Of a DNA stretch of 64,000 bases, positions 1 to 8,509 are shown piece by piece (positions within the stretch are counted from its first letter, which is position 1; each line of letters opens with the position of its first letter). A program made the translations under genes and the position numbers. The stretch covers positions 124,001 through 188,000 of the forward strand of contig NZ_BSFE01000006.1 in the NCBI RefSeq assembly GCF_027922185.1, given 5' to 3'. The stretch is from Maricaulis virginensis. Lineage in GTDB: Bacteria > Pseudomonadota > Alphaproteobacteria > Caulobacterales > Maricaulaceae. The notes beneath the pieces were generated by a model. That model was given only the letters and a program-made list of their open reading frames with translations, ran no database searches and had not been told where the DNA came from.

Positions 1-98
1 CCACCCACCTCGTGGTCGGCCGCCCCGTCAACGCCGCCGATGATCCGGCCGCCGCCGCACGGGCGATTGTTGAAGAGATGCGCGGCGTTCCGGCCTGA
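1..98 (+). CDS. pyrF: Orotidine 5'-phosphate decarboxylase, C-terminal end (partial)
   Basis: This is the last 31 codons of a gene that begins before the window; the stop TGA is at 96-98. The visible peptide starts THLVVGRPVNAADDP and continues with an alanine-rich helix. That is the usual end of bacterial OMP decarboxylases, where the VVGRP segment contributes the arginine contacting the substrate phosphate. The enzyme converts OMP to UMP, the last step of de novo pyrimidine synthesis, in the cytoplasm. Only the tail can be judged, so the assignment rests on this one signature motif. Confidence 0.75.
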   Translation, partial: THLVVGRPVNAADDPAAAARAIVEEMRGVPA

Positions 99-189
99 GC
101 GGGGGCATTTCTGCTGTCATCGCGGATGGACAGACGCCATTCCGGCCAGGTGACGTGCGAAAACAAGGCTCCGACGCAATCCTATTCGC

Positions 190-217
190 CGTCACCCTGA
201 CGAAAGTCAGGGCCCAG
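190..217 (+). repeat. Dispersed palindromic repeat, copy 1
   Basis: The core CCCTGAC-GAAA-GTCAGGG (195-212) forms a 7-bp hairpin with a GAAA loop, flanked by CGTCA and CCCAG. The same unit recurs at 428-454 in a degenerate form and at 546-573 inverted. It lies in the 522-bp gene-free stretch 99-620. That stretch also holds a GC-rich hairpin at 283-300 (GCCCGGC arms, four-base loop) and a near-perfect palindrome at 327-341. No convincing gene was seen there. Confidence 0.7.
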
Positions 218-427
218 TTCATAAGGCTCGGTGATCGCGAGCGCGCACTTACCCATACCCCTCCACGTTTTCCCGGCCGGAAGCCCGGCGAAGGCCGGGC
301 AAAGCGCCGGGACCTACGGGAAACTCATCACTTGAAGTGATCTCCGGTAGATCCCGGATCTGCAGCCTGCTTCTGCGGGCCTTTGTCCGGGAGAAATGGG
401 TGCTTCCTCCCTGTCCAACCAAACCTC

Positions 428-454
428 GTCATCCTGATGAAGGTCAGGACCCAG
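428..454 (+). repeat. Dispersed palindromic repeat, copy 2 (degenerate)
   Basis: Same flanks as the copy at 190-217. Base changes in one arm are largely matched in the other (TCCTGAT against GTCAGGA), so the hairpin is kept while the sequence has drifted. This is what is expected of a REP-like element under structural constraint. Confidence 0.6.
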
Positions 455-545
455 ATCGCAAAGCGGGATTCGCGTGAGATGGGCTCGGATCACATAGGCC
501 GTCGTGCGGGATGGGCGCGAATTTGCACCTACCTCGCGCTATGAG

Positions 546-573
546 CTGGGCCCTGACTTTCGTCAGGGTGACG
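546..573 (-). repeat. Dispersed palindromic repeat, copy 3 (inverted)
   Basis: Exact reverse complement of the unit at 190-217, with the hairpin core at 551-568. Copies 1 and 3 face each other about 330 bp apart and could in principle form a larger cruciform. Position 621, the end of the next leftward gene, is 48 bp further on, so the element may also act as that gene's 3' hairpin. Confidence 0.65.
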
Positions 574-620
574 GTCGGTGCGGATGTGCGCAATCAGCGT
601 CGACCCGAACCGAAACCCGC

Positions 621-1211
621 CTAATCGTAAGGATAGGCCCGCGCCGGGGCGTGGGCGCGGCGCGTGTCCATGGCGCGCACTTGCCGTGCCGTGTGCGAGA
701 GGCCGGCAAAACGCGTGCGCACCTCGCCCGAGGCGGAAATCAGGACGATGCCGCGATAGCTGTAGAGCGGCGTGAAGGGACGCTCGACCCCGCCGGCCAG
801 CGCACCGGTGAAGAAGCTCGGATCCAGGGTGAGGGTCTCGCGGGATGCCGGTGCGTAATCCGCGGTCTGCGTCACCCTATGGCGCACTGTGTCACTGGAA
901 CGGGTCTCGTATGTGGTCACAATGTCATACGAATGGTGCAACTGTGCGACGTCTGTGCGACGGGTCTGCCGCGGCGCCCCTTCCAGCCGGGTCACATCGG
1001 CGGAAAACCCTGACGGTTGAGGGCGTTGCGCCTCGTCCGGCATCTGCGTGAACCGGCAGGCAGGGCCAGTATACGCCCCGGCCAGGGCCTGGCGGATATC
1101 CTCGGGCGAACATTCCCGCGCCGGCGCGCTGCCGGTCTGCGCAAACGCCGCCGGTGCCGCCAGGAGCGCGGTCGCCAAAACCATGAAAACAGGGCGTAAA
1201 GCGTGTGCCAT
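621..1211 (-). CDS. Exported protein of unknown function
   Basis: Not recognised. About 196 residues. The start at 1211 was chosen because it begins directly with a typical signal peptide: MAHALRP, a hydrophobic alanine/leucine run, and an AFA-QT cleavage site near residue 24. Earlier in-frame starts would put a charged extension in front of it. The mature part is rich in Arg, Thr and Ser, with two cysteines early (ECSPED and ACRF) that could form a disulphide. A periplasmic location is inferred from the signal peptide. It is transcribed leftward, alone between the repeats and the DUF1674 gene. Confidence 0.65.
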   Translation of the reverse strand: MAHALRPVFMVLATALLAAPAAFAQTGSAPARECSPEDIRQALAGAYTGPACRFTQMPDEAQRPQPSGFSADVTRLEGAPRQTRRTDVAQLHHSYDIVTTYETRSSDTVRHRVTQTADYAPASRETLTLDPSFFTGALAGGVERPFTPLYSYRGIVLISASGEVRTRFAGLSHTARQVRAMDTRRAHAPARAYPYD

Positions 1212-1301
1212 TCCGGCACAGTACCGCGGGCGGGCGGGATTACGAAGTCCGTGCACCCGGCACGCGAAACCGGGGATACGTGCTCAACTATCCGCACCCC
1301 C

Positions 1302-1532
1302 TCAGAAGTCGCTTAGAATGCCCTTCTTCTCCCAGTCGCCATAGCGGGTGGGTTCCGGCCCGTTGCGGCGTCCGCCGGTTTCCGGCGGCAGCTCGGCCTC
1401 CGCCTGCGCCTTGCGGCGTGCCTCGGCCTCTTCCAGCGCCCGCCGGGCGGCCGGGCTCAATGTCTTGCCGGGCGCCGCAGCAGCAGGGATTCCCGCCATG
1501 CCCGTCCCGTCTTGCCGTTCTTTCTGGGTCAT
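1302..1532 (-). CDS. DUF1674 / SDHAF4-like small protein
   Basis: 76 residues. The C-terminus (GPEPTRYGDWEKKGILSDF) is the hallmark of the DUF1674 family, which includes the eukaryotic succinate dehydrogenase assembly factor SDHAF4. In mitochondria that factor binds the flavinated SdhA subunit and helps it join SdhB; a similar role in alphaproteobacteria is likely but not shown here. The N-terminal half is charged and Ala/Glu-rich and probably disordered or helical. It is divergent from htpX, with 55 bp between the two start codons. Confidence 0.85.
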   Translation of the reverse strand: MTQKERQDGTGMAGIPAAAAPGKTLSPAARRALEEAEARRKAQAEAELPPETGGRRNGPEPTRYGDWEKKGILSDF

Positions 1533-1587
1533 CCCATTTATCTAGTCCGACAGGGGCCTGTCGCCAAGAATGGAAACTGCCAGAACC

Positions 1588-2484
1588 ATGACTGCCAACG
1601 GATTGAGAACCTTCCTCCTGCTCGCCGGCATGACCGCCCTCTTCATGGCGATCGGCTATGTGCTGGGCGGAGCCGCCGGCGCGATGATCGCCCTGGTCAT
1701 TGCCGGGGGCATGAACCTGTTTGCCTGGTGGAACAGTGCCGACATGGTGCTGCGCATGCATGGCGCCCGCGAGATCGGTCCGGACGAACGCCATCCGCAA
1801 TTGCGCCAGTATGCCGCCGATGTCGAACATCTCGCCCGCCGCGCCGGCCTGCCGGTGCCGCGCGTCTTCGTGATCGAGAGCGACCAGCCCAACGCCTTCG
1901 CCACCGGCCGCGACCCGAACCATGCCGCCGTCGCCGCGACGACCGGCCTTCTGGCCCGGCTCGACCGGGAAGAGGTGCAGGGCGTGATGGCGCACGAGCT
2001 CGCCCATGTGAAAAACCGCGACACGCTGACCATGACCGTCACCGCCACCCTGGCCGGTGCGATCGGCATGCTGGCGAATTTCGCGCTCTTCTTCGGCGGC
2101 AATAACCGCGCCGGCCTGATCGGCTCGATCGCGCTGATGATCTTTGCCCCCATGGCCGCCATGCTGGTGCAGAGCGCGATCAGCCGCGCCCGCGAATACG
2201 AGGCCGACCGGATCGGGGCCGAGATCATGGGCAAACCGATGGCGCTGGCCAGCGCGCTGGAAAAGATCGAGCGCACGGCCCGCCGCACCGTCAATGACAG
2301 CGCCGAGCGCAATCCGGCGACGGCCCACATGTTCATCATCAACCCGCTGAACGGCCAGCGGATGGACAATCTCTTCTCCACCCACCCGGATACCGCCAAC
2401 CGGATCGCCCGGCTGCGCGAAATGGCCGGCGCCGCCGCTCCGGTCCAGTCCGGCCCCTGGGCCCCGCGCGGTCCATGGGGGTAA
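1588..2484 (+). CDS. htpX: Membrane zinc metalloprotease HtpX
   Basis: M48-family integral membrane protease that degrades misfolded inner-membrane proteins. The zinc motif HELAH is at about residues 136-140, with the third ligand in the downstream segment REYEADR. Two hydrophobic segments precede the motif (residues about 5-45) and two follow it, matching HtpX topology with a cytoplasmic active site. The start at 1588 (MTANGLRTFLLL) matches the family N-terminus; an in-frame ATG at 1570 would add six residues. Neither start has a strong ribosome-binding site. Length, about 298 residues, is typical. Confidence 0.92.
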   Translation: MTANGLRTFLLLAGMTALFMAIGYVLGGAAGAMIALVIAGGMNLFAWWNSADMVLRMHGAREIGPDERHPQLRQYAADVEHLARRAGLPVPRVFVIESDQPNAFATGRDPNHAAVAATTGLLARLDREEVQGVMAHELAHVKNRDTLTMTVTATLAGAIGMLANFALFFGGNNRAGLIGSIALMIFAPMAAMLVQSAISRAREYEADRIGAEIMGKPMALASALEKIERTARRTVNDSAERNPATAHMFIINPLNGQRMDNLFSTHPDTANRIARLREMAGAAAPVQSGPWAPRGPWG

Positions 2485-2497
2485 AGGCACCGGTTTT

Positions 2498-2658
2498 CTT
2501 CCCCACATCCGTGGGGAAGTGGGCCGCAGCGGAGCTGCGGGTCGAAGGGGTGCCGGCAAAGCCGGCGTATTCGCACCGGGCCCATATCGCCGCGCATCCG
2601 CGCGGCGCCCCTCCACCACGCCTGCGGCGCGGTCGCCCTCCCCACTCGCGTGGGGAGG
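2498..2658. repeat. MITE-like inverted-repeat element
   Basis: The intergenic stretch between htpX and rsmB begins with the hairpin CTTCCCCAC-atcc-GTGGGGAAG (2498-2519) and ends with CCTCCCCAC-tcgc-GTGGGGAGG (2637-2658). Between them lies a string of smaller GC palindromes (GCAGCGGAGCTGC, GCCGGCAAAGCCGGC, GCCGCGC...GCGCGGC). The whole could fold back on itself. No reading frame inside looks real. This architecture is typical of non-autonomous dispersed repeats in GC-rich alphaproteobacteria. Confidence 0.6.
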
Positions 2659-2712
2659 AAGGCCAGCAACGCGCATTAGACGGGCGCGCCTGCGCGTGCT
2701 AGCTCCCGCGCC

Positions 2713-4011
2713 ATGAAAGACGGATTGCCCCCGCGGCGCTGCGCCGCCCTGGCCTATGCCACCATCCTGCGCGACCGGCGCGCCCTGGAACCCGCGCTGG
2801 AACACACGCCCGGCTATCGCAAGATGAGCGACCGGGACCGTGCGTTTGCGCGCGCCATTCTGGCGACCACATTCCGCCGCCTCGGCCAGACCCGCAAAGT
2901 GCTCGACCACTTCCTCGCCAAGCCGCTCGAGGAAACCACCGAATATGCCGCCGCCCTGCTGGTCACCGGCGCGACCCAGCTTCTGTGGATGGACGGCCCG
3001 CCGCACGCCGTGGTGTCGACCACCGTCGCCCTGTGCCAGGACACGACCGAGACCTACGGGCTGAAGGGCGTCGTCAACGCCGTCCTGCGCAAGGTCAGCA
3101 CGGAAGGACCGGACCTCGCCGCCCGTACCGCCCCGCGCGACAATCTTCCCGACTGGGTATCCCGCTCCTGGCGCAAGGCCTACGGCCCGGGCGCGCTGTC
3201 GCGCATCACCAATGTGCAGATGCAGCCGCCGCCGCTCGACATCACCGTGAAAGACCCCGTCGAGCGCGAACGCTGGGCCGGGGCGCTGGGCGCGGAAATC
3301 CTGCCGAACGGCACGCTGCGCCGCAGGGAGATCGGCGATATCACGCAATTGCCCGGCTTCCGCGAAGGGGCCTGGTGGGCCCAGGATGCCGCCGCCGCAA
3401 TCCCGGCCACCCTGCTCGGCGTGAAGTCCGGCGACCACGTCGCCGACCTGTGTGCCGCTCCCGGCGGCAAGACGCTGCAGCTTGCTGCGCTGGGCGCCCG
3501 CGTCACGGCTGTCGACGACAATGAGGGCCGGCTGAAACGCCTGCGTGACAATCTCTCGCGCACCGGGCTGCGCGCCGCGGTCGCGGTCGAGGATGTCCGC
3601 CGCTTCCGGCCGAAAGGTCCGGCCGACGCGGTCCTGCTGGACGCGCCCTGCACGGCCACCGGCACGATGCGCCGCCATCCCGAAGCCGGCTGGATCAAGA
3701 AGCCGGGCGATGTCCAGCGCATGTCCAGGCTGCAGCTGGAGATGGCCGGTGCCGCCGCCCGCATGCTGCGTCCGGGCGGCTGGATGGTGATCTGTACCTG
3801 TTCGCTGCAGCCGGAAGAGGGCGAACAGCTTGCTGCCCGCCTGCTGGAAACCCGCAAGGACCTGAAGCCCGTCGCGATCCAGGACGGGGAAGTGCCCGGC
3901 CTGGCCGAAGCCATCACCCCGGAAGGCTGGCTGCGCCTGACCCCGGCCCTGTGGGCAGACCGCGGCGGAATGGACGGGTTTTTCGCGGCCCGGTTCGAAA
4001 AGAGCAGTTAG
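2713..4011 (+). CDS. rsmB: 16S rRNA m5C methyltransferase, RsmB/NOP2 family
   Basis: 432 residues. The N-terminal third is a NusB-like RNA-binding domain and the rest a Rossmann methyltransferase. S-adenosylmethionine motif I, CAAPGGK, is at about residues 247-253. Motif IV, DAPCTATG, is at about 310-317. Motif VI, CTCSLQPEE, is at about 361-369. The two cysteines of motifs IV and VI are the release base and the nucleophile of m5C enzymes. RsmB methylates C967 of 16S rRNA in E. coli; the exact target here is inferred. A 10-bp hairpin follows the stop. Confidence 0.88.
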   Translation: MKDGLPPRRCAALAYATILRDRRALEPALEHTPGYRKMSDRDRAFARAILATTFRRLGQTRKVLDHFLAKPLEETTEYAAALLVTGATQLLWMDGPPHAVVSTTVALCQDTTETYGLKGVVNAVLRKVSTEGPDLAARTAPRDNLPDWVSRSWRKAYGPGALSRITNVQMQPPPLDITVKDPVERERWAGALGAEILPNGTLRRREIGDITQLPGFREGAWWAQDAAAAIPATLLGVKSGDHVADLCAAPGGKTLQLAALGARVTAVDDNEGRLKRLRDNLSRTGLRAAVAVEDVRRFRPKGPADAVLLDAPCTATGTMRRHPEAGWIKKPGDVQRMSRLQLEMAGAAARMLRPGGWMVICTCSLQPEEGEQLAARLLETRKDLKPVAIQDGEVPGLAEAITPEGWLRLTPALWADRGGMDGFFAARFEKSS

Positions 4012-4028
4012 CCGGCCGTCTGCCGCAA

Positions 4029-4065
4029 GGGCCGGACCACCGGCCGTCTTGCGCCGGTCCGGCCC
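4029..4065 (+). terminator. Hairpin between rsmB and rpe
   Basis: GGGCCGGACC (4029-4038) and GGTCCGGCCC (4056-4065) form a perfect 10-bp stem just after the rsmB stop. Only short T tracts follow, so it may slow or attenuate transcription rather than terminate it fully. Confidence 0.4.
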
Positions 4066-4083
4066 CCCTGTTATCGGACTTGC

Positions 4084-4743
4084 ATGGGCGCTTCCACAAT
4101 CATCTCGCCGTCGATCCTTTCGGCCGATTTCGCCAAGCTGGGCGAAGAGGTTCGTGCGATCGACGAAGCCGGGGCCGACTGGATCCATGTCGATGTCATG
4201 GACGGTCATTTCGTACCCAATCTGACGATCGGGCCGGGCGTCATCAAATCGCTGCGTCCGCATTCTGAAAAACCGTTCGACGTGCATCTGATGATCACGC
4301 CGGTCGACCCGTATATCGACGCCTTTGCCGAAGCCGGGGCCGACATGATCACGGCGCACCCGGAAGCCGGCCCGCACTTCCACCGCACGGTCCAGAAGAT
4401 CCGCAGCACCGGCAGGAAGGCCGGCGCCGCACTCAACCCGTCGACCCCGGGCGAGACGCTGGATTATGTCCTCGACGAGCTCGACCTTGTGCTGGTGATG
4501 AGCGTAAATCCGGGCTTTGGCGGCCAGAGCTTCATCGACAGCCAGCTGCGCAAGATCGAGGGTCTGCGCCAGACGATCGACCGCCGCGGCCTGCCGACCC
4601 TGATCGAGGTGGATGGCGGGGTGAACCCGGACACGGCGAAAGCCTGTATCTCGGCCGGCGCCCACGCGCTGGTCGCCGGATCGGCGGTATTCCGCGGCGG
4701 GCCGGACGCCTATCGCGACAATATCGCAGCACTTCGCGGCTGA
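4084..4743 (+). CDS. rpe: Ribulose-phosphate 3-epimerase
   Basis: 219 residues, full family length, a TIM barrel throughout. Interconverts ribulose 5-phosphate and xylulose 5-phosphate in the pentose phosphate pathway. Diagnostic motifs are SILSADFAKLGEE near the N-terminus, IHVDVMDGHFVPN with metal-binding His and Asp, DVHLMI with another metal His, NPGFGGQ, and the phosphate-binding EVDGGVNPDT. The start at 4084 fits the family (hydrophobic first strand within ten residues). It lies close behind rsmB and 5 bp before the heparinase-like gene, so the three may be cotranscribed. Confidence 0.95.
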   Translation: MGASTIISPSILSADFAKLGEEVRAIDEAGADWIHVDVMDGHFVPNLTIGPGVIKSLRPHSEKPFDVHLMITPVDPYIDAFAEAGADMITAHPEAGPHFHRTVQKIRSTGRKAGAALNPSTPGETLDYVLDELDLVLVMSVNPGFGGQSFIDSQLRKIEGLRQTIDRRGLPTLIEVDGGVNPDTAKACISAGAHALVAGSAVFRGGPDAYRDNIAALRG

Positions 4744-4748
4744 TCGCC

Positions 4749-6515
4749 ATGGCTCGTGCGGTGCGTCTGTCCGATTATACCGCCGCCACCGTCATGGCAC
4801 TGCGGCGCGAGGCCTCCTCGACGCTGCACGCCATCGGCCTGCCCTCCGGGCTGAGCGATCTGGGCGGGCTGCCCGACGCGCTGAGTGTCCTGCCGGAAGA
4901 TGTCTACGCCCCCAATCGCGAGCGCGGCGAAGCGATCCTGAACGGCCGTTTCACCCTGGCCGGGGAAAGCCTGTCGACCGACGGTCCCGCCACCACCTGG
5001 CTGCAGCCCGCACCGACCCGTGCCTTTGCCCGCCGCCTGCACGCGTTCGGCTGGATGCGCGACTGCCTCGCCGCCGACGCCGATGACGGCCCGGATGCTG
5101 TCCGGCGTTATGTCGACAGCTGGATCGACAATTTCGGCCGCTGGAACAGTTTCGCCTGGTCGCACGATATCCTGTCGATGCGCCTGTTGAACTGGCTGCG
5201 TTGCGGCGATGCCCTGTTCAATGGCGACGAAGACAGCCGCAAGGCGCGCCAGGCCCGTTTCCGCTCGCTGCTGCGCCAGGCGCGCTATCTGCAGCGCTCG
5301 ATCGCGATCGCGCCGGACGGCACGACCCGTCTGCAAAGCGCCGCCGCGCTCACCCTGACCGGTCTGTGCCTGCCCGGCCGCGACGCCCTGCAACGCGCCG
5401 GCTTCCAGGCGCTGGCCCGCGAGGTCCAGCGCCAGATCCTGCCCGATGGCGGTCATGTCACCCGCTCGCCGCGCGCCTGCGCGGAAGCCCTGATCGACCT
5501 CGTCACCGTACGCGAAGCGGCCCAGGCCGCCGGTGCAGACCTGCCACAGGAAGTGCGCCGCGCCATCGACCGGCTGGCGCCCATGGTCCGCTTCTTCCGC
5601 ATGTCGGATGACGGGCTGGCCAGTTTCCATGGTGGCGGCGAAGGCGATCGCCACGCGCTCAAGGCCGCGCTCGACCACGACGACACCCGCGCGCGCCCCT
5701 TCGGCTTTGCCCCCCATTCCGGCTATCACCGCGCCGAAGCCGGCGAAGCCACCGTGCTGCTCGATGTCGGCAACGCCCCCAAGGGGCCGCTGAGCACCGG
5801 CGCCCATGCCAGCGCGCTGGCTTTCGAGCTGTGCACGTCCGGTGGCCGCCTGGTGGTGAATTGCGGCTGGCATGACGACCAGCCTGCCAGCTGGCGCGAG
5901 GCCGTGCGCGCGACGGCGGCCCACTCCACGCTCATCCTCGACGAAACCTCCTCGGCCCGCCTCTTCCCGCCCGGCTGGAAGCGCGACCTTCTGGGGCCGC
6001 GCCTCGCCACAGCGCCGGCCTCGGTCTCGGCGCGCCGCAATGAGGAGGAGATGGGCATCTGGCTGGAGGGCATCCACGAAGGCTATCGCGAGGAATACGG
6101 CCTGTCGCATAGACGGCGGATTTTCCTGGCGGCCGATGGTGGCGATGTCCGCGGCGAGGATGCGCTGTTCCGGCCCGTCAATGATGGGGCGCCGGACGAT
6201 GTCGATGTGCGCTGGCGCTTTGCGATCCGCTTTCACCTGCACCCCGATGTCCGCGCCTCCCTGTCGCGTGATTCCATGAGCGCGCTTCTGGTCCAGCCCA
6301 ATGGCGATGGCTGGCGGTTCCGCACCGATGGCGGCCCGATCCGGCTGGAGCGTTCTGTGTATCTGGCTGCGGGCGCACCTCCACAACGCGCCACACAGAT
6401 TGTAGTACAGGGAGAAGCAGAACCCTTTGGTGCCGGGGACCGGCCGCCCAATCGCGTTCGCTGGGCTTTTCAGCGTCTCGGCCAGGTCGGCGGCGCAGAA
6501 GGGGAAACCGGATGA
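4749..6515 (+). CDS. Heparinase II/III family protein
   Basis: 588 residues with the two-part layout of the family: an alpha/alpha-toroid N-terminal half (about 1-300) and a C-terminal beta-sandwich with the GAHASALAFEL segment near residue 350. Members cleave uronic-acid polysaccharides by beta-elimination, though many alphaproteobacterial copies have no tested substrate. No signal peptide is evident, unlike secreted lyases, so a cytoplasmic role linked to surface polysaccharide is possible. The last four bases overlap the start of the nucleotide-sugar dehydratase gene, which suggests translational coupling and a shared glycan pathway. Confidence 0.8.
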   Translation: MARAVRLSDYTAATVMALRREASSTLHAIGLPSGLSDLGGLPDALSVLPEDVYAPNRERGEAILNGRFTLAGESLSTDGPATTWLQPAPTRAFARRLHAFGWMRDCLAADADDGPDAVRRYVDSWIDNFGRWNSFAWSHDILSMRLLNWLRCGDALFNGDEDSRKARQARFRSLLRQARYLQRSIAIAPDGTTRLQSAAALTLTGLCLPGRDALQRAGFQALAREVQRQILPDGGHVTRSPRACAEALIDLVTVREAAQAAGADLPQEVRRAIDRLAPMVRFFRMSDDGLASFHGGGEGDRHALKAALDHDDTRARPFGFAPHSGYHRAEAGEATVLLDVGNAPKGPLSTGAHASALAFELCTSGGRLVVNCGWHDDQPASWREAVRATAAHSTLILDETSSARLFPPGWKRDLLGPRLATAPASVSARRNEEEMGIWLEGIHEGYREEYGLSHRRRIFLAADGGDVRGEDALFRPVNDGAPDDVDVRWRFAIRFHLHPDVRASLSRDSMSALLVQPNGDGWRFRTDGGPIRLERSVYLAAGAPPQRATQIVVQGEAEPFGAGDRPPNRVRWAFQRLGQVGGAEGETG

Positions 6516-8446
6516 GCACACCGCGTCCTCAGGACGGACGCCGCAGGCGAGCGCGTCAGACCGTTTCAGGCAATCTGGCCACCACGCGCAACCAGTTGTC
6601 GATGGTGGCGGTTGCGCTGTTCGATCTCGCCGCCGGCGCCTTCTCGATGTGGGCGGCGGTCCTGCTGCGCTACCGGTTCGAACCGGACGGTCCGCCCGAA
6701 CAGGTCATGCTGCAATCGGTGACGGTGTTCGCACTGGCCTGTGCCATCGTCTTCCCGCTGGAAGGCCTGCATCGCGGCCTGTGGCGCTATACCGCCCTGA
6801 ACGATGCCGCCCGCATCGTCCGTGCGGTCCTGGTGGCCAATCTGGTCTTCCTGCCGATGCTGTTCCTGATCAACCGGCTGGACGGCTTTCCGCGGACGGC
6901 GATCCTGATCGACATCCCGATCCTGATCGGCCTCCTGCTGGCGCCGCGCTTCCTGCTGGCCGCCTTTCGCACCCAGGGCCTGCGCGGCGTGCTGCAGGTG
7001 GAAGACCGCTCCAAGCCCGCCGCGATCCTGGTCGGCTCGGAAGCCGATCTGGATGAGGCCCTGCGCGACATTGTCCGGCGCAACGGATCTGCACCCTTCC
7101 GGCCGAAGGGCCTGATCGAACCGGGCTCGCAGCTGACCGGTCACGCCATTCGCGGCGTGCCTGTGCTGGGCGGTCTGCATGCGCTGACCCCGGCGCTGAA
7201 CCGGCTGGCCCAGGCCGAAACCCTGGCGCCGCGCCTGGTACTCGCCGGCACGAATACCGATGTGGAAGTGGTCAACGAGCTGATCCGCGTGGCTGCCCGC
7301 ACCGGGGCCAAACTGTCCCGCGCCCGCCCGTCCGAAGGCCCGGGCGCCTTCTCGCCGGTGGAAGCGGCCGACCTGCTGAACCGTCCGCCGCGGCCGCCGA
7401 ACCTGGAACCCGCCCGGCCGCTGATCGAAGGCCGCCGCGTGATGATCACCGGGGCCGGCGGCACGATCGGCTCGCAGCTGGCGCGGCTGGCGGCAACGCT
7501 CAATCCGGAAAAGCTGATCTTCTTCGACGCGTCCGAGGCCAATCTCTACGAGATCGACCTCGAATTCGCCCGCCACCGGCCGAACATGCAATGGCGCGCC
7601 ATGCTGGGCGATATCCGCGACACCCAGCGTCTGGAAACCGCCTTCGCCGAAGAGCGCCCGGATGTGGTTCTGCACGCCGCTGCGCTGAAACACGTGCCGA
7701 TGAGCGAGCTCAATCCCGGCGAGGCGGTGCGCACGAATGTCATCGGCACGGTCAACACGATCGAGATGGCCAAACGCTACGGTGCCCGCATCGTCGCCCT
7801 GATCTCGACCGACAAGGCCGTCGATCCGGGCAATGTCATGGGCGCGACCAAGCGCGCCGCGGAACTCTATGCCCGCTCGGCCGCTGCCGACGGCTCGGAG
7901 ACCCGCATCTGCGTCGTGCGCTTCGGCAATGTGCTCGGCTCGACCGGCTCGGTCGTGCCGTTGTTCGAGCGCCAGATCGAGGCCGGGGACCCGGTTACCG
8001 TGACCGATCCGGATGCGACCCGCTATTTCATGACCGTCGAGGAGGCCTCGGGCCTCGTGCTCGATGCGGCCGCCCAGACCGCTTTCGATGCCGACCTCAA
8101 TGGCGCCCTGTACGTGCTGGACATGGGTGAGCCGGTCTCGATCCTGCGCCTGGCGCGGCAGCTCCTGCGCCTGCGCGGCCGCGACCCGGACGCGCCCGGT
8201 GCGATCTCGATTGTCGGCCTGCGGCCCGGCGAAAAACGCCACGAAAACCTTGTCTACGCCTTTGAGCGCCGCGAACCGACCGCCATTGACGGCGTCTGGT
8301 CGATCACCGGTCCGGTTCTCGACACCGAAGCGGTTGCGGCCGAACTGGAATGCCTGCTCGATGCGGCCCGCAGCGGTGACGCCGCAGCCGTTTCCGAAGC
8401 CTTGGGCGCGCTGTGCGCCCTGCGGCCTGCCACGGCCGCGGATTGA
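6512..8446 (+). CDS. Membrane nucleotide-sugar epimerase/4,6-dehydratase (CapD/FlaA1-like)
   Basis: 644 residues. The N-terminus has about four membrane helices (residues 30-160), followed by a CoA-binding-like Rossmann region (about 170-290). The C-terminal SDR domain has the NAD motif GAGGTIGS near residue 314. In the active site, STDKAV and NVMGATKR place Met where classical SDRs have Tyr, as in PglF/WbpM-type UDP-sugar 4,6-dehydratases. The likely product is a deoxyamino sugar for lipopolysaccharide or capsule. It overlaps the heparinase-like gene by four bases. The exact substrate cannot be told from sequence. Confidence 0.87.
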   Translation: MSTPRPQDGRRRRARQTVSGNLATTRNQLSMVAVALFDLAAGAFSMWAAVLLRYRFEPDGPPEQVMLQSVTVFALACAIVFPLEGLHRGLWRYTALNDAARIVRAVLVANLVFLPMLFLINRLDGFPRTAILIDIPILIGLLLAPRFLLAAFRTQGLRGVLQVEDRSKPAAILVGSEADLDEALRDIVRRNGSAPFRPKGLIEPGSQLTGHAIRGVPVLGGLHALTPALNRLAQAETLAPRLVLAGTNTDVEVVNELIRVAARTGAKLSRARPSEGPGAFSPVEAADLLNRPPRPPNLEPARPLIEGRRVMITGAGGTIGSQLARLAATLNPEKLIFFDASEANLYEIDLEFARHRPNMQWRAMLGDIRDTQRLETAFAEERPDVVLHAAALKHVPMSELNPGEAVRTNVIGTVNTIEMAKRYGARIVALISTDKAVDPGNVMGATKRAAELYARSAAADGSETRICVVRFGNVLGSTGSVVPLFERQIEAGDPVTVTDPDATRYFMTVEEASGLVLDAAAQTAFDADLNGALYVLDMGEPVSILRLARQLLRLRGRDPDAPGAISIVGLRPGEKRHENLVYAFERREPTAIDGVWSITGPVLDTEAVAAELECLLDAARSGDAAAVSEALGALCALRPATAAD

Positions 8447-8509
8447 CTTGCTGCGCCGTGATGGATACCTCGCCGCGCACATCCGGATGGTTACAACGGA
8501 GCCCCAGCC

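Noticed and set aside
1288..4665. Minus-strand frame spanning htpX, rsmB and rpe
   Set aside because: Crosses three well-supported genes and a repeat element; composition is that of an antisense frame.
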